64,000 nt of DNA, taken from NCBI RefSeq assembly GCF_003351145.1, contig NZ_QQSV01000001.1, positions 124,001 through 188,000 on the forward strand, read 5' to 3'. The position numbers and the translations under genes are program-made. The notes beneath the pieces are model-generated. The model saw only the letters and a list, made by a program, of their open reading frames with translations. It did no database searches and was not told where the DNA came from. Of this stretch, positions 18,894 to 28,199 are shown one piece after another (the stretch's first letter is position 1; each line of letters begins with the position of its first letter). This DNA is from Meiothermus sp. QL-1. Its GTDB lineage: Bacteria > Deinococcota > Deinococci > Deinococcales > Thermaceae.

Positions 18894-19893
18894 GCATGGC
18901 GTCGCCCAGGCTGTAGAAGCGGTAGCGCTCGGCCACGGCGGTTTGGTAGGCCCGCCGCATCAGTTCATGGCCCATGAAGGCCGAGACCAGCATCAGCAGG
19001 GTGGACCTGGGTAGGTGGAAGTTGGTGATGAGGGCGTCCACCACGCGGTAGTGGAACCCGGGGCGGATGAAGAGCTGGGTCTCGCCCGCTCCAGGCTGTA
19101 GCCCTGTTTCCGACCAGGCGGTCTCGAGCGCCCGCACCACCGTGGTGCCCACCGCAATCACCCGTCGGCCCTGGGCCTTGGCCTGGTTGACGGCCGCTGC
19201 GGTGCTGGGGGGAATCTCGTAGGGTTCCCGGTGCATTACGTGGGTTTCCGGGCTTTCTTTCACCGGCTTGAAGGTGCCGGGCCCCACGTGCAGGATGAGG
19301 TAGCTTATCTCTACCCCCATCGCCTGGAGGCAGGCCAGGAGCTCCGGGGTGAAGTGGAGGCCTGCGGTGGGGGCCGCCACCGAGCCCGGGGTGCGGGCGT
19401 AGACCGTCTGGTAGCGGGTAGGCTCCACCGGGGCGCGGATGTAGGGGGGGAGGGGGGTCTGGCCGATGCGCTCGAGGTGGGCCCAGATATCCCCCTCGAA
19501 GCGCAGGAGACGGCTGCCATCGGCCTGCACGGCCTCCACGGTGGCGCAAAGCCCCTCGGGAAAGGTAAGCCGGGTGCCCACCCGGGCCCGCCGGGCCGGC
19601 CTGAGCAGGGCCTCCCAGCGGCCGTCCCCCCCTGGCAGTTCCCGCACCAGCAGCACCTCTATGGGGGTGCCCTGGGGATTCTGGGCGAAGGTGCGGGCCG
19701 GAATGACCTTGCTTTCGTTGAGCACCAGCACATCCCCAGGCCGCAGGTAGTGGGGCAGTTCGCGGAAGACGCGGTGTTCGATCCGCCCGCTTTGGCGTTC
19801 GACCACCATTAGGCGCGCGGCATCGCGCGGTTCGGCCCCTTGCTGGGCGATGAGCTCGGGGGGTAGGTGGTAGTCGAAGTCCTCCAGTCTCAT
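18883..19893 (-). CDS. queA: S-adenosylmethionine:tRNA ribosyltransferase-isomerase
   Basis: Transfers and isomerises the ribosyl part of SAM to preQ1 in tRNA, giving epoxyqueuosine. 336 residues with the family start [52 protein letters not shown] and [17 protein letters not shown]. It begins one base after the NYN gene stop, so both are on one transcript. Confidence 0.95.
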   Translation of the reverse strand: MRLEDFDYHLPPELIAQQGAEPRDAARLMVVERQSGRIEHRVFRELPHYLRPGDVLVLNESKVIPARTFAQNPQGTPIEVLLVRELPGGDGRWEALLRPARRARVGTRLTFPEGLCATVEAVQADGSRLLRFEGDIWAHLERIGQTPLPPYIRAPVEPTRYQTVYARTPGSVAAPTAGLHFTPELLACLQAMGVEISYLILHVGPGTFKPVKESPETHVMHREPYEIPPSTAAAVNQAKAQGRRVIAVGTTVVRALETAWSETGLQPGAGETQLFIRPGFHYRVVDALITNFHLPRSTLLMLVSAFMGHELMRRAYQTAVAERYRFYSLGDAMLIL

Positions 19894-20463
19894 CTACTCC
19901 CCTCGAGGCGCAGCGTGGCGTTCCTTGCTGGGCACAAAAGCGTTCTCTATGTCCGGCAGGTGCACGAAGCGGTCCACCGCATCAATCAGCCTCTGCGAGG
20001 TGGTCTCTTTGAAGGCGATGACCTCCACCCGCAGGCCCCGCTCCATCAAAACCTCCACAATCTCCACGAAGTCGCCGTCGCCGCTGCCCAGCACCACCAC
20101 GTCCAGAACGTGCATCAGCCGCACCATGTCGGCGGCAATCCCCATGTCCCAGTTGCCCTCGTAGATGGGGCGGCCGTCGTCGGTGGTTTCCTTGAGGCTA
20201 AGCTGCATGCGGCGCACCCGGAAGCCAAGGGTGGAGAGCTTGTAGATGAAGGGCCAGGCCGAGGTGTCGTTCTCCCGCTCGACCACATAGGCCGTGGCCC
20301 GCACGAGCTGGCGGCCTGCCACCGCAAAGCGCAAAAGGCTCTCGAAGTTGACGTTTTGCCCGTAATAGTCGCGGGCCGAGTGGTAGAGGTTCTGGGTGTC
20401 AACAAACAGGCCCACCCGCTGGTGGGGGCTGTACCCGGGGATGCGGTTGAAAGGGTCGTTCAT
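19894..20463 (-). CDS. NYN-domain protein (LabA/DUF88 type), putative RNase
   Basis: 189 residues with the PIN-like NYN fold: VGLFVDTQNLYHSARD carries the first acidic residue, DMGIAADMVRL and VLGSGDGDFVEIVEVL the others, and RVEVIAFKETTSQRLIDAVDRF closes the domain. Such proteins are predicted metal-dependent RNases. It is the first gene of an operon with queA, with AAAGGAG at eight bases from the ATG, which suggests but does not prove a role in tRNA or rRNA handling. Confidence 0.83.
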   Translation of the reverse strand: MNDPFNRIPGYSPHQRVGLFVDTQNLYHSARDYYGQNVNFESLLRFAVAGRQLVRATAYVVERENDTSAWPFIYKLSTLGFRVRRMQLSLKETTDDGRPIYEGNWDMGIAADMVRLMHVLDVVVLGSGDGDFVEIVEVLMERGLRVEVIAFKETTSQRLIDAVDRFVHLPDIENAFVPSKERHAAPRGE

Positions 20464-20596
20464 GAAAAGCTCCTTTAGAAACCCGGTTTTAAAAAGCCAT
20501 CCTCAATTCTAGCAACTCTGGTCCCAGCGTGGGTTGGGCCAGCCAGGGCGCTGCCTTTATTGTGCATCTTTGGACGGGAAGGGAAAAAGGCCGTGT

Positions 20597-20602
20597 TACA
20601 CT
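20597..20602 (+). promoter_or_regulatory. -10 box of leaderless TPR gene
   Basis: TACACT followed by six bases and the ATG at 20609; it decides this start against upstream in-frame codons. Confidence 0.5.
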
Positions 20603-20608
20603 ACCCCC

Positions 20609-22105
20609 ATGGCGGCGTTACGAGCGGTTCCTTTTGCCTTGGGAATCGCCTTGTTCGCTTTTACGGCCTGGGCCCAACTGGGCGCAGAGGGCTACTACGC
20701 CCAGTGCAGGCTTCTATACGAACGGGGTGTGCGGGACAGTGCGCGGGCCACCTGTCAGCTCGCCCTGGCGGCCAACCCCAGCCACCTGCCTAGCATTAAA
20801 CTGCTGGCCCGGATTTACCTGGAAGAAAACAACCCCGCGGCGGCCCAGCCCTTTTTGCAGCAGGTGAGTGAGCTTGGCCCTCGAGACCCGGAGGGGGCTT
20901 TGCTTTGGGCTCGGTATCTGCTGCAAATAGGCCGCCCGGCAGAGGCCCTGGAGCGGCTGCCTGAGGGGCTTGGCAGCGAGGCGGTGCTTCTGCGGGCCCA
21001 GATTTACGAGGCCCTGGGCCGCTACGAGGAGGCCTACGCCACCTTTCGCCGGGTTGCCGCGCTGGAGGAGGCGCGCCTCGGGGCCGCCCGGCTGGCCGAA
21101 CGGCTGGGGCGCCCGCAGGAGGCCATAGGGCTTTTGGGCAACAGCCCCCAGGAGCAGCTTGTCAAGGCCCGCCTGATGTGGATTGCGGGGGATGCCCGCC
21201 AGGCCGCCGGGGCCCTGGAGGAGGTTTTGCCTCGCTTAGGGCCCCTGGAGGCCGACTACACCCGTGCTTTGGGGCTTCTGGCCATGGTCTACTATGGCCT
21301 GGGGGAGTTCGACAAGGGCTCGCTGGTCCTGCGGCAGCTTTCCTCCCGCATCAGCCTGCCCAACAACCTCCTGAGCAAAATCTGGCCCTGGTTGGTGCTT
21401 CTCCTGCTTTATCTGGGGCTTTTGCTCTACGGCGAGAGCCAGATTGAGCCCATGCGCACGGTGGAGGTAGGGGTCGAGCGGCGGTTTGGCCCGGGCACGC
21501 TTCATTTGTGGCTCTTGCTGGCCCTGCTACTTTCGGGGCTGGCTGCGGTGGGCATCGGGCAGCTTCTCTACCAGAACCTGCTGGCCCTGTTCACCCCGTA
21601 CCAGGGCCAGGTGGTGCGGCCGCTTTTCTACTTCTTGCTGGGCGCCTTTGCCCTCCTAATAGCCTACTGGGCGGTGGGCCGGGAGGGTATAGCCCGCGCC
21701 TTGGGACAGGGGTCCAACTGGATAGAGGGCACCTGGGCTGGATTGGTGTTGCTGTGTTTGCTGGGCGTTTACGCCTACGTCGCCAGGCCGCTGGGCTTGA
21801 GCGGACTGGGCACCATGTACCCCATCTTTTTCGGCCTGGCGCTGCTGGAGCTGGTGGTGCGGGGGGTGGGCTATCCGGTCTTCAAAGAGCGCTACAAGGC
21901 GCTCGCGCTGGCCATGCTGCCGGTGCTCTTCGCTTTGGCGGTTCCGGGGCCCACCCTGTTTTTCCTAATGGCAGGGCTGTTTCTGGGCTGGCTTTACGAG
22001 CGCACCCAAGGAGCGCTGGCGGGGGTGGTGGCCTGGGTGCTGGCTGGGGTGGGGCTGGCCCTGGTGGCCGACCTGCCCTGGGTGCGCACCTTGCTGGGGA
22101 GCTAG
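20609..22105 (+). CDS. TPR-containing multi-pass membrane protein
   Basis: About 498 residues. A signal-like N-terminus (FALGIALFAFTAWA) is followed by roughly 210 residues of degenerate tetratricopeptide repeats (RVRDSARATCQLALAANPSH, then GRYEEAYATFRRVAALEEAR), then six or seven hydrophobic helices from about residue 255 to the end. The topology suggests a periplasmic TPR platform fixed in the inner membrane. No known family comes to mind. The SAM hydrolase gene starts three bases after its stop. Confidence 0.72.
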   Translation: MAALRAVPFALGIALFAFTAWAQLGAEGYYAQCRLLYERGVRDSARATCQLALAANPSHLPSIKLLARIYLEENNPAAAQPFLQQVSELGPRDPEGALLWARYLLQIGRPAEALERLPEGLGSEAVLLRAQIYEALGRYEEAYATFRRVAALEEARLGAARLAERLGRPQEAIGLLGNSPQEQLVKARLMWIAGDARQAAGALEEVLPRLGPLEADYTRALGLLAMVYYGLGEFDKGSLVLRQLSSRISLPNNLLSKIWPWLVLLLLYLGLLLYGESQIEPMRTVEVGVERRFGPGTLHLWLLLALLLSGLAAVGIGQLLYQNLLALFTPYQGQVVRPLFYFLLGAFALLIAYWAVGREGIARALGQGSNWIEGTWAGLVLLCLLGVYAYVARPLGLSGLGTMYPIFFGLALLELVVRGVGYPVFKERYKALALAMLPVLFALAVPGPTLFFLMAGLFLGWLYERTQGALAGVVAWVLAGVGLALVADLPWVRTLLGS

Positions 22106-22107
22106 CC

Positions 22108-22881
22108 TTGCGGGAGGTTTATTTTCTCTCCGACTTCGGCCTGGCCGACCCCTATGCCGCGGTGGTCAAGGCGGTGATGCGGCAGGTGGCGCCAGGGCTG
22201 GTGGTGCATGACCTGGCCCACAACCTGCCGCCCGGCGATTTGCGGCGGGCCAGCTACATTCTCTACGAGTCGGTGCCCTACCTGCCGCGCCAGGCGGTGG
22301 TGCTGGCGGTGGTGGACCCCGGGGTGGGCTCGAGCCGCCGGGCGGTGCTGGTCCAGGGGGAACGGCTCTTTTACGTGGCCCCCGACAACGGCCTGCTCAC
22401 CCTCGCCTATCTGCAGGACCCCCCCAGGCGGGCTTACCTGCTGGAAAACCCCGCCTACCACCTCCCGCGCAAATCGTCCACCTTTCACGGGCGGGATGTG
22501 TTTGGGCCGGTGGCGGCGCACCTGGCTGCAGGGGTGGAACCCCAGCGCTTCGGCCCGGAGTTGCCCGTCCAGACGCTGGTGCGCCTGCCGGTTCAGCTCA
22601 GCTTCGGCAGCCAGGGGGAAATCCTCACCTTCGACCGCTTTGGCAACGCCATCACCACCCTGCTGGCCACCCCGGCCCAGATCCGGGGCAAGGTGGTGCG
22701 CATCCGCTACCACCGGATTCCCACCGCCACCCACTACGCCGAGGTGCCGGTGGGGGGGGCGCTGGCCTATGTGGGGAGCGCGGGACTTCTGGAGGTGGCG
22801 GTGCACCTGGGCAACGCCCGGGAGCAGCTCGGCCTCAAGGAGGGCGACCGGGTGGAGCTGGTGGGGCAGTTTTCTCGATGA
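22108..22881 (+). CDS. SAM hydroxide adenosyltransferase (DUF62)
   Basis: Hydrolyses S-adenosylmethionine to adenosine and methionine; relative of fluorinase and chlorinase. About 257 residues: VYFLSDFGLADPYAAVVKAVM, HDLAHNLPPGDLRRASYIL, VVDPGVGSSRRAVLV, APDNGLLT and FHGRDVFGPVAAHLA with the conserved Asp-Arg-His set, then a C-terminal barrel (DRFGNAITTL). The TTG start at 22108 is the only in-frame start that keeps the motif-bearing N-terminus; GGGGAGC lies just upstream. It follows the TPR gene directly. Confidence 0.88.
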   Translation: MREVYFLSDFGLADPYAAVVKAVMRQVAPGLVVHDLAHNLPPGDLRRASYILYESVPYLPRQAVVLAVVDPGVGSSRRAVLVQGERLFYVAPDNGLLTLAYLQDPPRRAYLLENPAYHLPRKSSTFHGRDVFGPVAAHLAAGVEPQRFGPELPVQTLVRLPVQLSFGSQGEILTFDRFGNAITTLLATPAQIRGKVVRIRYHRIPTATHYAEVPVGGALAYVGSAGLLEVAVHLGNAREQLGLKEGDRVELVGQFSR

Positions 22882-22882
22882 T

Positions 22883-22910
22883 TTGCATTTTATGAGTCTG
22901 TTGCTATCAT
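22883..22910 (+). promoter_or_regulatory. Promoter of the methyltransferase gene
   Basis: TTGCAT (22883-22888), 16 bases, TATCAT (22905-22910), then ATG at 22921, so the leader would be three or four bases. Confidence 0.5.
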
Positions 22911-22920
22911 ACAACCAAGC

Positions 22921-23712
22921 ATGGCCTCTCATTTTAGTCGGGTGGCCTTCACCTACGACCGTACCCGGTACCATCCGCCCGAGGTGTCGGGCCGGATTGC
23001 CACCGCCATTACGGCCCCTGTGGAGAAGTTCTTTCGCGACCCGCTGTTCTTAGAGCTGGGGGCCGGTACGGGCCGGATTGCGGTGCCTATTATTGCCCGG
23101 GGGTATCGCTACATTGCCCTGGACAACAACCCGGCTATGCTCGAGGTGCTGCGGCAGAAGGTGGCGGGGGTGGCGCGCAAGGCCCGGCTGGTGGAGGCCG
23201 ATGCCTGCGAGCTGCCCTTTGAGCGCCACAGCCTCCATGCGGTCATAGCGGTGCACTTCTGGCACCTTTTGGACTGCTGGCAGGAGGCCCTGCGGGAGTC
23301 GCTTAGGGTGTTGCGGCCAGGGGGGTTCTTGTTCGAGGGGTGGGACCAGGGCGACGGGGAGAGCGAGGACTGGCGCATCCAGCAGAAGTGGCAGGAGATC
23401 CTGGCCCGCATGGGCTACCGCCTGGTGCGGGGCCGTCACCAGGCCCGGCTGGCCGAGGTGGAGCGGGAGCTTTTGCGCCGCCAGCTAGAGCCCAGGACCC
23501 GGGTGGTGGCCGAGTGGGTGGAGATGCGCAGCCCCCGCACCAGCCTGGAGATGCTTTCGGAGCGCATCTACTCCTTTACCTGGGCCGTGCCTGAAGAGGT
23601 ATTCCGCCCCTCCATTGCCGAGCTTCTGGCCTGGGCCAGCGATGTCTATTCCAATCTGGATGCGGAGTATCCGGTGCGCTGGAAGTTCCTGGTGCGCACC
23701 ACGCGCCTTTAG
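22921..23712 (+). CDS. Class I SAM-dependent methyltransferase
   Basis: 263 residues with a UbiE-like layout: start MASHFSRVAFTYDRTRYHPP, motif I LELGAGTGRIAVPI, motif II region ALDNNPAMLEVLR, ADACELPFERHSLHAVIAVH and the post-motif LRPGGFLFEGW. The acceptor is unknown; quinone, small acid and rRNA substrates are all possible. A separate promoter precedes it, and its stop overlaps the convergent S41 peptidase by four bases. Confidence 0.85.
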   Translation: MASHFSRVAFTYDRTRYHPPEVSGRIATAITAPVEKFFRDPLFLELGAGTGRIAVPIIARGYRYIALDNNPAMLEVLRQKVAGVARKARLVEADACELPFERHSLHAVIAVHFWHLLDCWQEALRESLRVLRPGGFLFEGWDQGDGESEDWRIQQKWQEILARMGYRLVRGRHQARLAEVERELLRRQLEPRTRVVAEWVEMRSPRTSLEMLSERIYSFTWAVPEEVFRPSIAELLAWASDVYSNLDAEYPVRWKFLVRTTRL

Positions 23713-24695
23713 CGCTGCCGGAGGTGGCGGAGGGCGGCCTCGAGCTGCGCCTCGGGTCTTTCCTCTACCTGGTCGGGCTCCACCCCCCGCCCCTCCCAGG
23801 TGGGCCCGCTCAGGGGGGCCAGCACCCCGGCGGCCACCAGGGCCACCCCACCGTCCGGGAAGCAGTAGGGCACCAGGGCCTCGGTGTTGCCCGCGCTGCG
23901 GGTGCCCACCAGGTAGGCCCGCCGGGCGTTCTTGAGGGCCCCGGCCAGCCCTTCAGCAGCGGAGTGGGTCTGGCCGTTGATCAGGACCGCCAGGGGCTTT
24001 TGCGTGGTGGGGGGGCCCAGAAAGGGCAGGGTGGGCAGGGGCACCGCCCCCAGGCCCCGACCCACCAGCCGCCATGGCACCCCCCGCATGAAGACCCCCG
24101 CCGCTTCGGCCATGTGGAGCACCAGGCCTCCTGGGTTGTCCCGCAGGTCGAGCAGGTAGCCCCTGGCCTGGGGCTCGTACCTGCGGACAGCCTGCCGCAG
24201 CAGGGCAGGCCCCTGGGATTCCAGCAGGTTGCCCAGCCGAATTACGACCACCCCCTGAAGAAGCTGGGCCTCAAAGTCGCCGAGGCCGAGGGCAGGGGCC
24301 TGGGGTAGGGGTTTGGGAGGGGGCGGCAGGTAGGGCGGGGCGGTGGGGGGAGAGGGGAGGGGTAGGAGGTCCTGGTCTTTGAAGGGCAGGGGCTGGCATG
24401 CCTGCCCCCCCAGGCTTCGGGCCTGGGCCGGGCTCAGCACGCGCGAGTGCCCGTCGTTCAGCTCTCCGTACATCTCGTCCAGCAGCCGGTAGAGCTCCTC
24501 CCAGCTTTTGACCTCGCCCAGGCGGTAGCGGTAGGCCTGGCCCACCTGCGCCCAGTCCACCCCCTTGAAATTCGGGTCGTAGTAGCGCTCCTTGACCAGC
24601 CGCCAGGCCTGCTCGAGCCGCAGGGCGAACTCGGCCTGGTTCTGGCCCAGGGCCAGGCCGGCCAAAAAAACCAGGGCCACCCCCCACCTGCGCAT
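23709..24695 (-). CDS. Secreted S41-family serine peptidase
   Basis: 328 residues with a signal peptide (RRWGVALVFLAGLALGQ). The N-terminal helical domain ends in GELNDGHSR, which would supply the catalytic His; after a proline-rich linker (about residues 110-135) the core has LLDLRDNPGGL, INGQTHSAAEGLAGALK with the nucleophilic Ser, and GTRSAGNTEALVPY. The latter has Asn-Thr-Glu where CtpA proteases have the catalytic Lys, so this is the Ser-His-Glu type seen in tricorn-like and S41B members. No PDZ domain is visible. TATGAT six bases upstream gives it its own leaderless promoter at the lonC 3' end. Confidence 0.8.
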   Translation of the reverse strand: MRRWGVALVFLAGLALGQNQAEFALRLEQAWRLVKERYYDPNFKGVDWAQVGQAYRYRLGEVKSWEELYRLLDEMYGELNDGHSRVLSPAQARSLGGQACQPLPFKDQDLLPLPSPPTAPPYLPPPPKPLPQAPALGLGDFEAQLLQGVVVIRLGNLLESQGPALLRQAVRRYEPQARGYLLDLRDNPGGLVLHMAEAAGVFMRGVPWRLVGRGLGAVPLPTLPFLGPPTTQKPLAVLINGQTHSAAEGLAGALKNARRAYLVGTRSAGNTEALVPYCFPDGGVALVAAGVLAPLSGPTWEGRGVEPDQVEERPEAQLEAALRHLRQR

Positions 24696-24701
24696 GGCCC
24701 C

Positions 24702-24707
24702 ATCATA
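24702..24707 (-). promoter_or_regulatory. -10 box of leaderless S41 peptidase gene
   Basis: TATGAT on the minus strand, six bases from the ATG at 24695 and just past the lonC stop. Confidence 0.5.
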
Positions 24708-24709
24708 AT

Positions 24710-26857
24710 TCAGTCGGAGTTTTCTCCCTCTTCCAGCCGGGCAAACTCGGCCAGGGCGGTTTTGATCCGGTGGTGCAGGCCGCGGAACCCCTCCACGCGG
24801 CTGCCGGTGAGGATTTCCAGGGCCTCATCCACGCTTTCCACCGCGTAGATGTGGAACTGGCCTTCCCGCACGGCTTCCAGCACCGGGGGCCTCAGGGTCA
24901 GGTGGGGGAGGTTGGCCTTGGGCAGGATGACCCCCTGGGTGCCGGTGAGCCCCAGCGCCTGGCAGACCCGAAAGAAGCCCTCCACCTTGGCGTTGATGCC
25001 CCCCACCGCCAGCACCTTGCCGGTCTGGTCCACCGCGCCGGTGACGGCCAGGTCCTGCCGCAAGGGGAAGTTCCCGATGGCTGAGAGGGCCGCCACCAGC
25101 TCGGCCAGGCCGGCCGAGTCGCCGTCGATGGAGACGTAGTTCTGCTCAAAGGCCAGGCTGATGGTGACCGGGAGCGGCCCGGACTCGATGTAGCGGCTGC
25201 GCAGGTAGCCGGCCAGGGTGAGCACCGCCTTGTGAAAGATCTGCCCTCCGAGCCCGGCTTCGCGGTCGATGGAGATCAGGTGGTCGCGTCCTGGAGCGGC
25301 CCGGGCGGTGAGCCGGGCCGGCCGGCCCCAGTAGGGGGGGGACTCCACCACCACCAGGCTGTTGACCTCGCCCACCCCCAGGCCCTGGGTTTTCAGGCTC
25401 CAGACCCCTTCCTGCACGGCCCGCAGGAACTCCTCCTCGGACAAAAAACCGCGCTCTTCGCGGGCCTGTACGGCCTTCTCCACCGCCCAGGCAGTCAGGA
25501 GACCCTCCCCCAACACCGCAGCCTCCTCGGCCAGGGCGCGAATCTCCACCAGCCTCGCGTCCATCCGGCTGCGCTGCTCGGCCATGCGGCGGGCCTCGTC
25601 GAAAAGCCGCACCAGCCCTCCGCGGGTGAGCCGGAAGCCCTGGGCCTGGAGCCAGCCGCCCAGGGCCTCCAGGTTTTCCGGGGTGGCCGGCAGGGTGGGG
25701 GAGAACTCCACCCGGATGCGGAAGAGCTCGCCGAAGGCCGGGTCCTCTTCTAGCCCCTCGAAGGCTTCGGGGGTGCCCACCAGCATCACCTGCATCTGGA
25801 TGGGGAAGGGCTCCACCTCGAGGCTGGCCGGGGCCTGGGGCTCGGTGACCGGCTCCACCTGGCCGTTGCGCAGGGCCCGCTTGAAGGCTTCCCAGGTGCC
25901 CTCGCGCTTGAGGCTCAGGGCATCCAGAATCAAATAGCCCCCCTGGGCCCGGTGCACCGCGCCCGGGCGTATCAGGCTCACGTTGGTGCTCCAGACCCCC
26001 TTTTCCACGGTGTAATCCAACCGCCCAAAAAGCCGTGGGGCGGTGGCGTAGGGCTCGTAGACGATGGGGGGCGGGCTGCCGCTGTGGCTGGAGGTGAGCA
26101 GGTTGGGCCGCCACTGGGCGGCCTCGAGGGGCTCGCCGGTCTCGGCATAGCGGGCCAGGCGGTTCTGGAGGGCCTCGAGGTAAGCCCGGGCCTGGGGAAA
26201 GCGCCTGAACAGCGGTTCAAAGCGGTTTTTTAGGTACTGCAAGGCCCACTCGCGCCGCAACCGCCTGAGGGCCACCTCGAGCTCACCGCTTGCGGCCAGC
26301 CGGCTGAGCAGGACCTCTTCCAGCCTTGCGCTAAGCTCGCTGGGAACGGGCCCTGGGCCGGCCAGCTCCAGCCGTTCCCCCTCCTCGGAAAGGGCAAACC
26401 CTGCCGCCTGGGCCTCCTGCCGCAGGAGGGCTAGCTGCTCCTCCCAGCGCGCTTTGAAGCGGGCCTCGAGCCGGCTTTTCTCGCGCAGGAAGGAGGCCTG
26501 GCGGAAAAGCTCGTCCAGATGATTTACCTCCAGCAGCAAGCCGTCCACCGCCTCGGCCAGCTCGTTTTCCTGCCCGCTGGGCAGGGTGAGCACCGCCACC
26601 TTCCGCTCCGAAAGGGGTACATAGAGCAGGTCGGGCGGGGTTTCCACCCGCTGGGCGCTGAGGTAGTTCAAAAGAGCCTCGTGCTTGCCCAGGCCCGGAG
26701 GCCCCACCAGATAGGCGTGAAACCCGCCCCGTACCGCGAGCTCGAGGGCTTTGCGGGCCCGCTCCTGGCCGAAGAAGGGGGGTGGGGGGGGCAGGTTGAG
26801 CACCTCGTCCTCGTCGGGTAGGGGGGTGCGCCATTCCAGGGCCTCGTAGGAAACCAT
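24710..26857 (-). CDS. lonC: LonC-type ATP-independent Lon-like protease
   Basis: 715-residue hexameric-type Lon relative. An AAA-like domain with long helical insertions is followed by a Lon protease domain with Ser581 (SIDGDSAGLAEL) and Lys624 (GGINAKVEG). The Walker A reads GPPGLGKHE (the Ser/Thr after Lys is His59), and the Walker B region reads GGYLILDALSL, lacking the Glu. These defects fit LonC of Meiothermus taiwanensis, described as an ATP-independent protease that degrades unfolded proteins; its reported catalytic pair, Ser582 and Lys625 by memory, is one residue off. TATACT lies nine bases from the ATG. The next gene on the strand encodes a secreted protease with its own promoter. 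Confidence 0.9.
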   Translation of the reverse strand: MVSYEALEWRTPLPDEDEVLNLPPPPPFFGQERARKALELAVRGGFHAYLVGPPGLGKHEALLNYLSAQRVETPPDLLYVPLSERKVAVLTLPSGQENELAEAVDGLLLEVNHLDELFRQASFLREKSRLEARFKARWEEQLALLRQEAQAAGFALSEEGERLELAGPGPVPSELSARLEEVLLSRLAASGELEVALRRLRREWALQYLKNRFEPLFRRFPQARAYLEALQNRLARYAETGEPLEAAQWRPNLLTSSHSGSPPPIVYEPYATAPRLFGRLDYTVEKGVWSTNVSLIRPGAVHRAQGGYLILDALSLKREGTWEAFKRALRNGQVEPVTEPQAPASLEVEPFPIQMQVMLVGTPEAFEGLEEDPAFGELFRIRVEFSPTLPATPENLEALGGWLQAQGFRLTRGGLVRLFDEARRMAEQRSRMDARLVEIRALAEEAAVLGEGLLTAWAVEKAVQAREERGFLSEEEFLRAVQEGVWSLKTQGLGVGEVNSLVVVESPPYWGRPARLTARAAPGRDHLISIDREAGLGGQIFHKAVLTLAGYLRSRYIESGPLPVTISLAFEQNYVSIDGDSAGLAELVAALSAIGNFPLRQDLAVTGAVDQTGKVLAVGGINAKVEGFFRVCQALGLTGTQGVILPKANLPHLTLRPPVLEAVREGQFHIYAVESVDEALEILTGSRVEGFRGLHHRIKTALAEFARLEEGENSD

Positions 26858-26950
26858 GGCGGGAAAAGTATACCCAGGGGTTAAACGCTGGAAAGGCTTT
26901 CAGCCTGGGGCGCCTCCTGTTATCTTGGAGCCAAAGGAGGCAACTTCGCC

Positions 26951-28192
26951 ATGGCGATGCGAGTTTTGGGGATGATTCTCGCGGGGGGGCAGGGTTCTAG
27001 GCTGTACCCCCTGACCGCGAAGCGGGCCAAGCCGGCGGTACCCTTCGGGGCCCGCTACCGCATCATCGATTTTGTGCTCAACAACTTCCTGAATTCGGGC
27101 ATATACGGCATATATGTTCTCACCCAGTTCAAGGCCCAGTCCCTCACCGAGCACGTGCAGCGCCACTGGCGCTTTGGGGGCTTTCTGGAGGACGCCTTCA
27201 TCTTTTTGGTGCCGGCCCAGATGTACCGCTACGAGGAGCTGGGGCCGGTCTGGTACCGCGGCACCGCCGATGCCATCTACCAGAACCTGCACCTCATCCA
27301 CAACCACCGGCCCGAGAACGTGGCCATCTTCGGGGGCGACCACATCTTCAAGATGAACATCGCCCACATGGTGGAGTACCATAGCGACCACAAGGCCGAT
27401 CTGACCATTGCCGCCTACCCGGTCCCCATCGAGCAGGCCAGCCGCTTTGGCGTTCTGCAGGTGGACGAACAGTGGCGCCTGGTGGGCTTCCAGGAGAAGC
27501 CCAAGAACCCCACCCCCATCCCCGGCAAACCGGACATGGCCCTGGTCTCCATGGGCAACTACGTCTTCCGCACCGAGGCTTTGGTAGAGAAGCTCGAGCA
27601 CGATGCCAAGGACCCCAACTCCTCCCACGACTTCGGCAAGGACGTAATCCCTCGGGCCCTGCAGGAGGGCTATCGCATCCAGGTCTACGACTTCAAGCGC
27701 AACCCCATCCCCGGCCAGCAGGGTCCCAACACCTACTGGCGCGATGTGGGGACCATCGACGCTTACTTCGAGGCCAGCATGGACCTGATCCAGGTCACCC
27801 CGGAATTCGACCTCTACAACCCCGAGTGGCCCCTGCGGGCGGCCAACTTCAACTCTCCCCCAGCCAAATTCGTGCACGAGGCTGGGGCCCGCACCGGCCA
27901 GGCCTTCAACAGCCTGATTGCGGGGGGGTGCATCATCTCCGGGGGTACCATCCGCGAGTCGGTGGTCTTCCGCCGCTGCCGCATCAACTCATATGCCCTG
28001 GTAGAGCGGAGCGTGCTTTTCGACGAGGTGGAGGTGGGACGCTACTGCAAGATCCGCAACACCATCGTGGATAAGAACGTCAAGATTCCTCCCCACACCG
28101 AGATCGGCTACGACCTCGAGGCCGACCGGGCCCGCGGCTTCACCGTAACCCCGGAGGGCATCGTGGTGGTGCCCAAGAGCTACAGGTTCTAG
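26951..28192 (+). CDS. glgC: Glucose-1-phosphate adenylyltransferase
   Basis: Makes ADP-glucose for glycogen synthesis. 413 residues: the N-terminal nucleotidyl motif [37 protein letters not shown], the sugar-phosphate-binding Lys region and a C-terminal left-handed beta helix ending [21 protein letters not shown] ten bases before the ATG gives ordinary initiation. It stands next to a nitroreductase-like gene, without other glg genes. Confidence 0.95.
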   Translation: MAMRVLGMILAGGQGSRLYPLTAKRAKPAVPFGARYRIIDFVLNNFLNSGIYGIYVLTQFKAQSLTEHVQRHWRFGGFLEDAFIFLVPAQMYRYEELGPVWYRGTADAIYQNLHLIHNHRPENVAIFGGDHIFKMNIAHMVEYHSDHKADLTIAAYPVPIEQASRFGVLQVDEQWRLVGFQEKPKNPTPIPGKPDMALVSMGNYVFRTEALVEKLEHDAKDPNSSHDFGKDVIPRALQEGYRIQVYDFKRNPIPGQQGPNTYWRDVGTIDAYFEASMDLIQVTPEFDLYNPEWPLRAANFNSPPAKFVHEAGARTGQAFNSLIAGGCIISGGTIRESVVFRRCRINSYALVERSVLFDEVEVGRYCKIRNTIVDKNVKIPPHTEIGYDLEADRARGFTVTPEGIVVVPKSYRF

Positions 28193-28199
28193 GGCTTGC

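Noticed and set aside
21508-22107. Long frame upstream of the SAM hydrolase as a separate or fused protein
   Set aside because: It is the shadow of the TPR membrane protein in another frame; the hydrolase begins at the TTG 22108.
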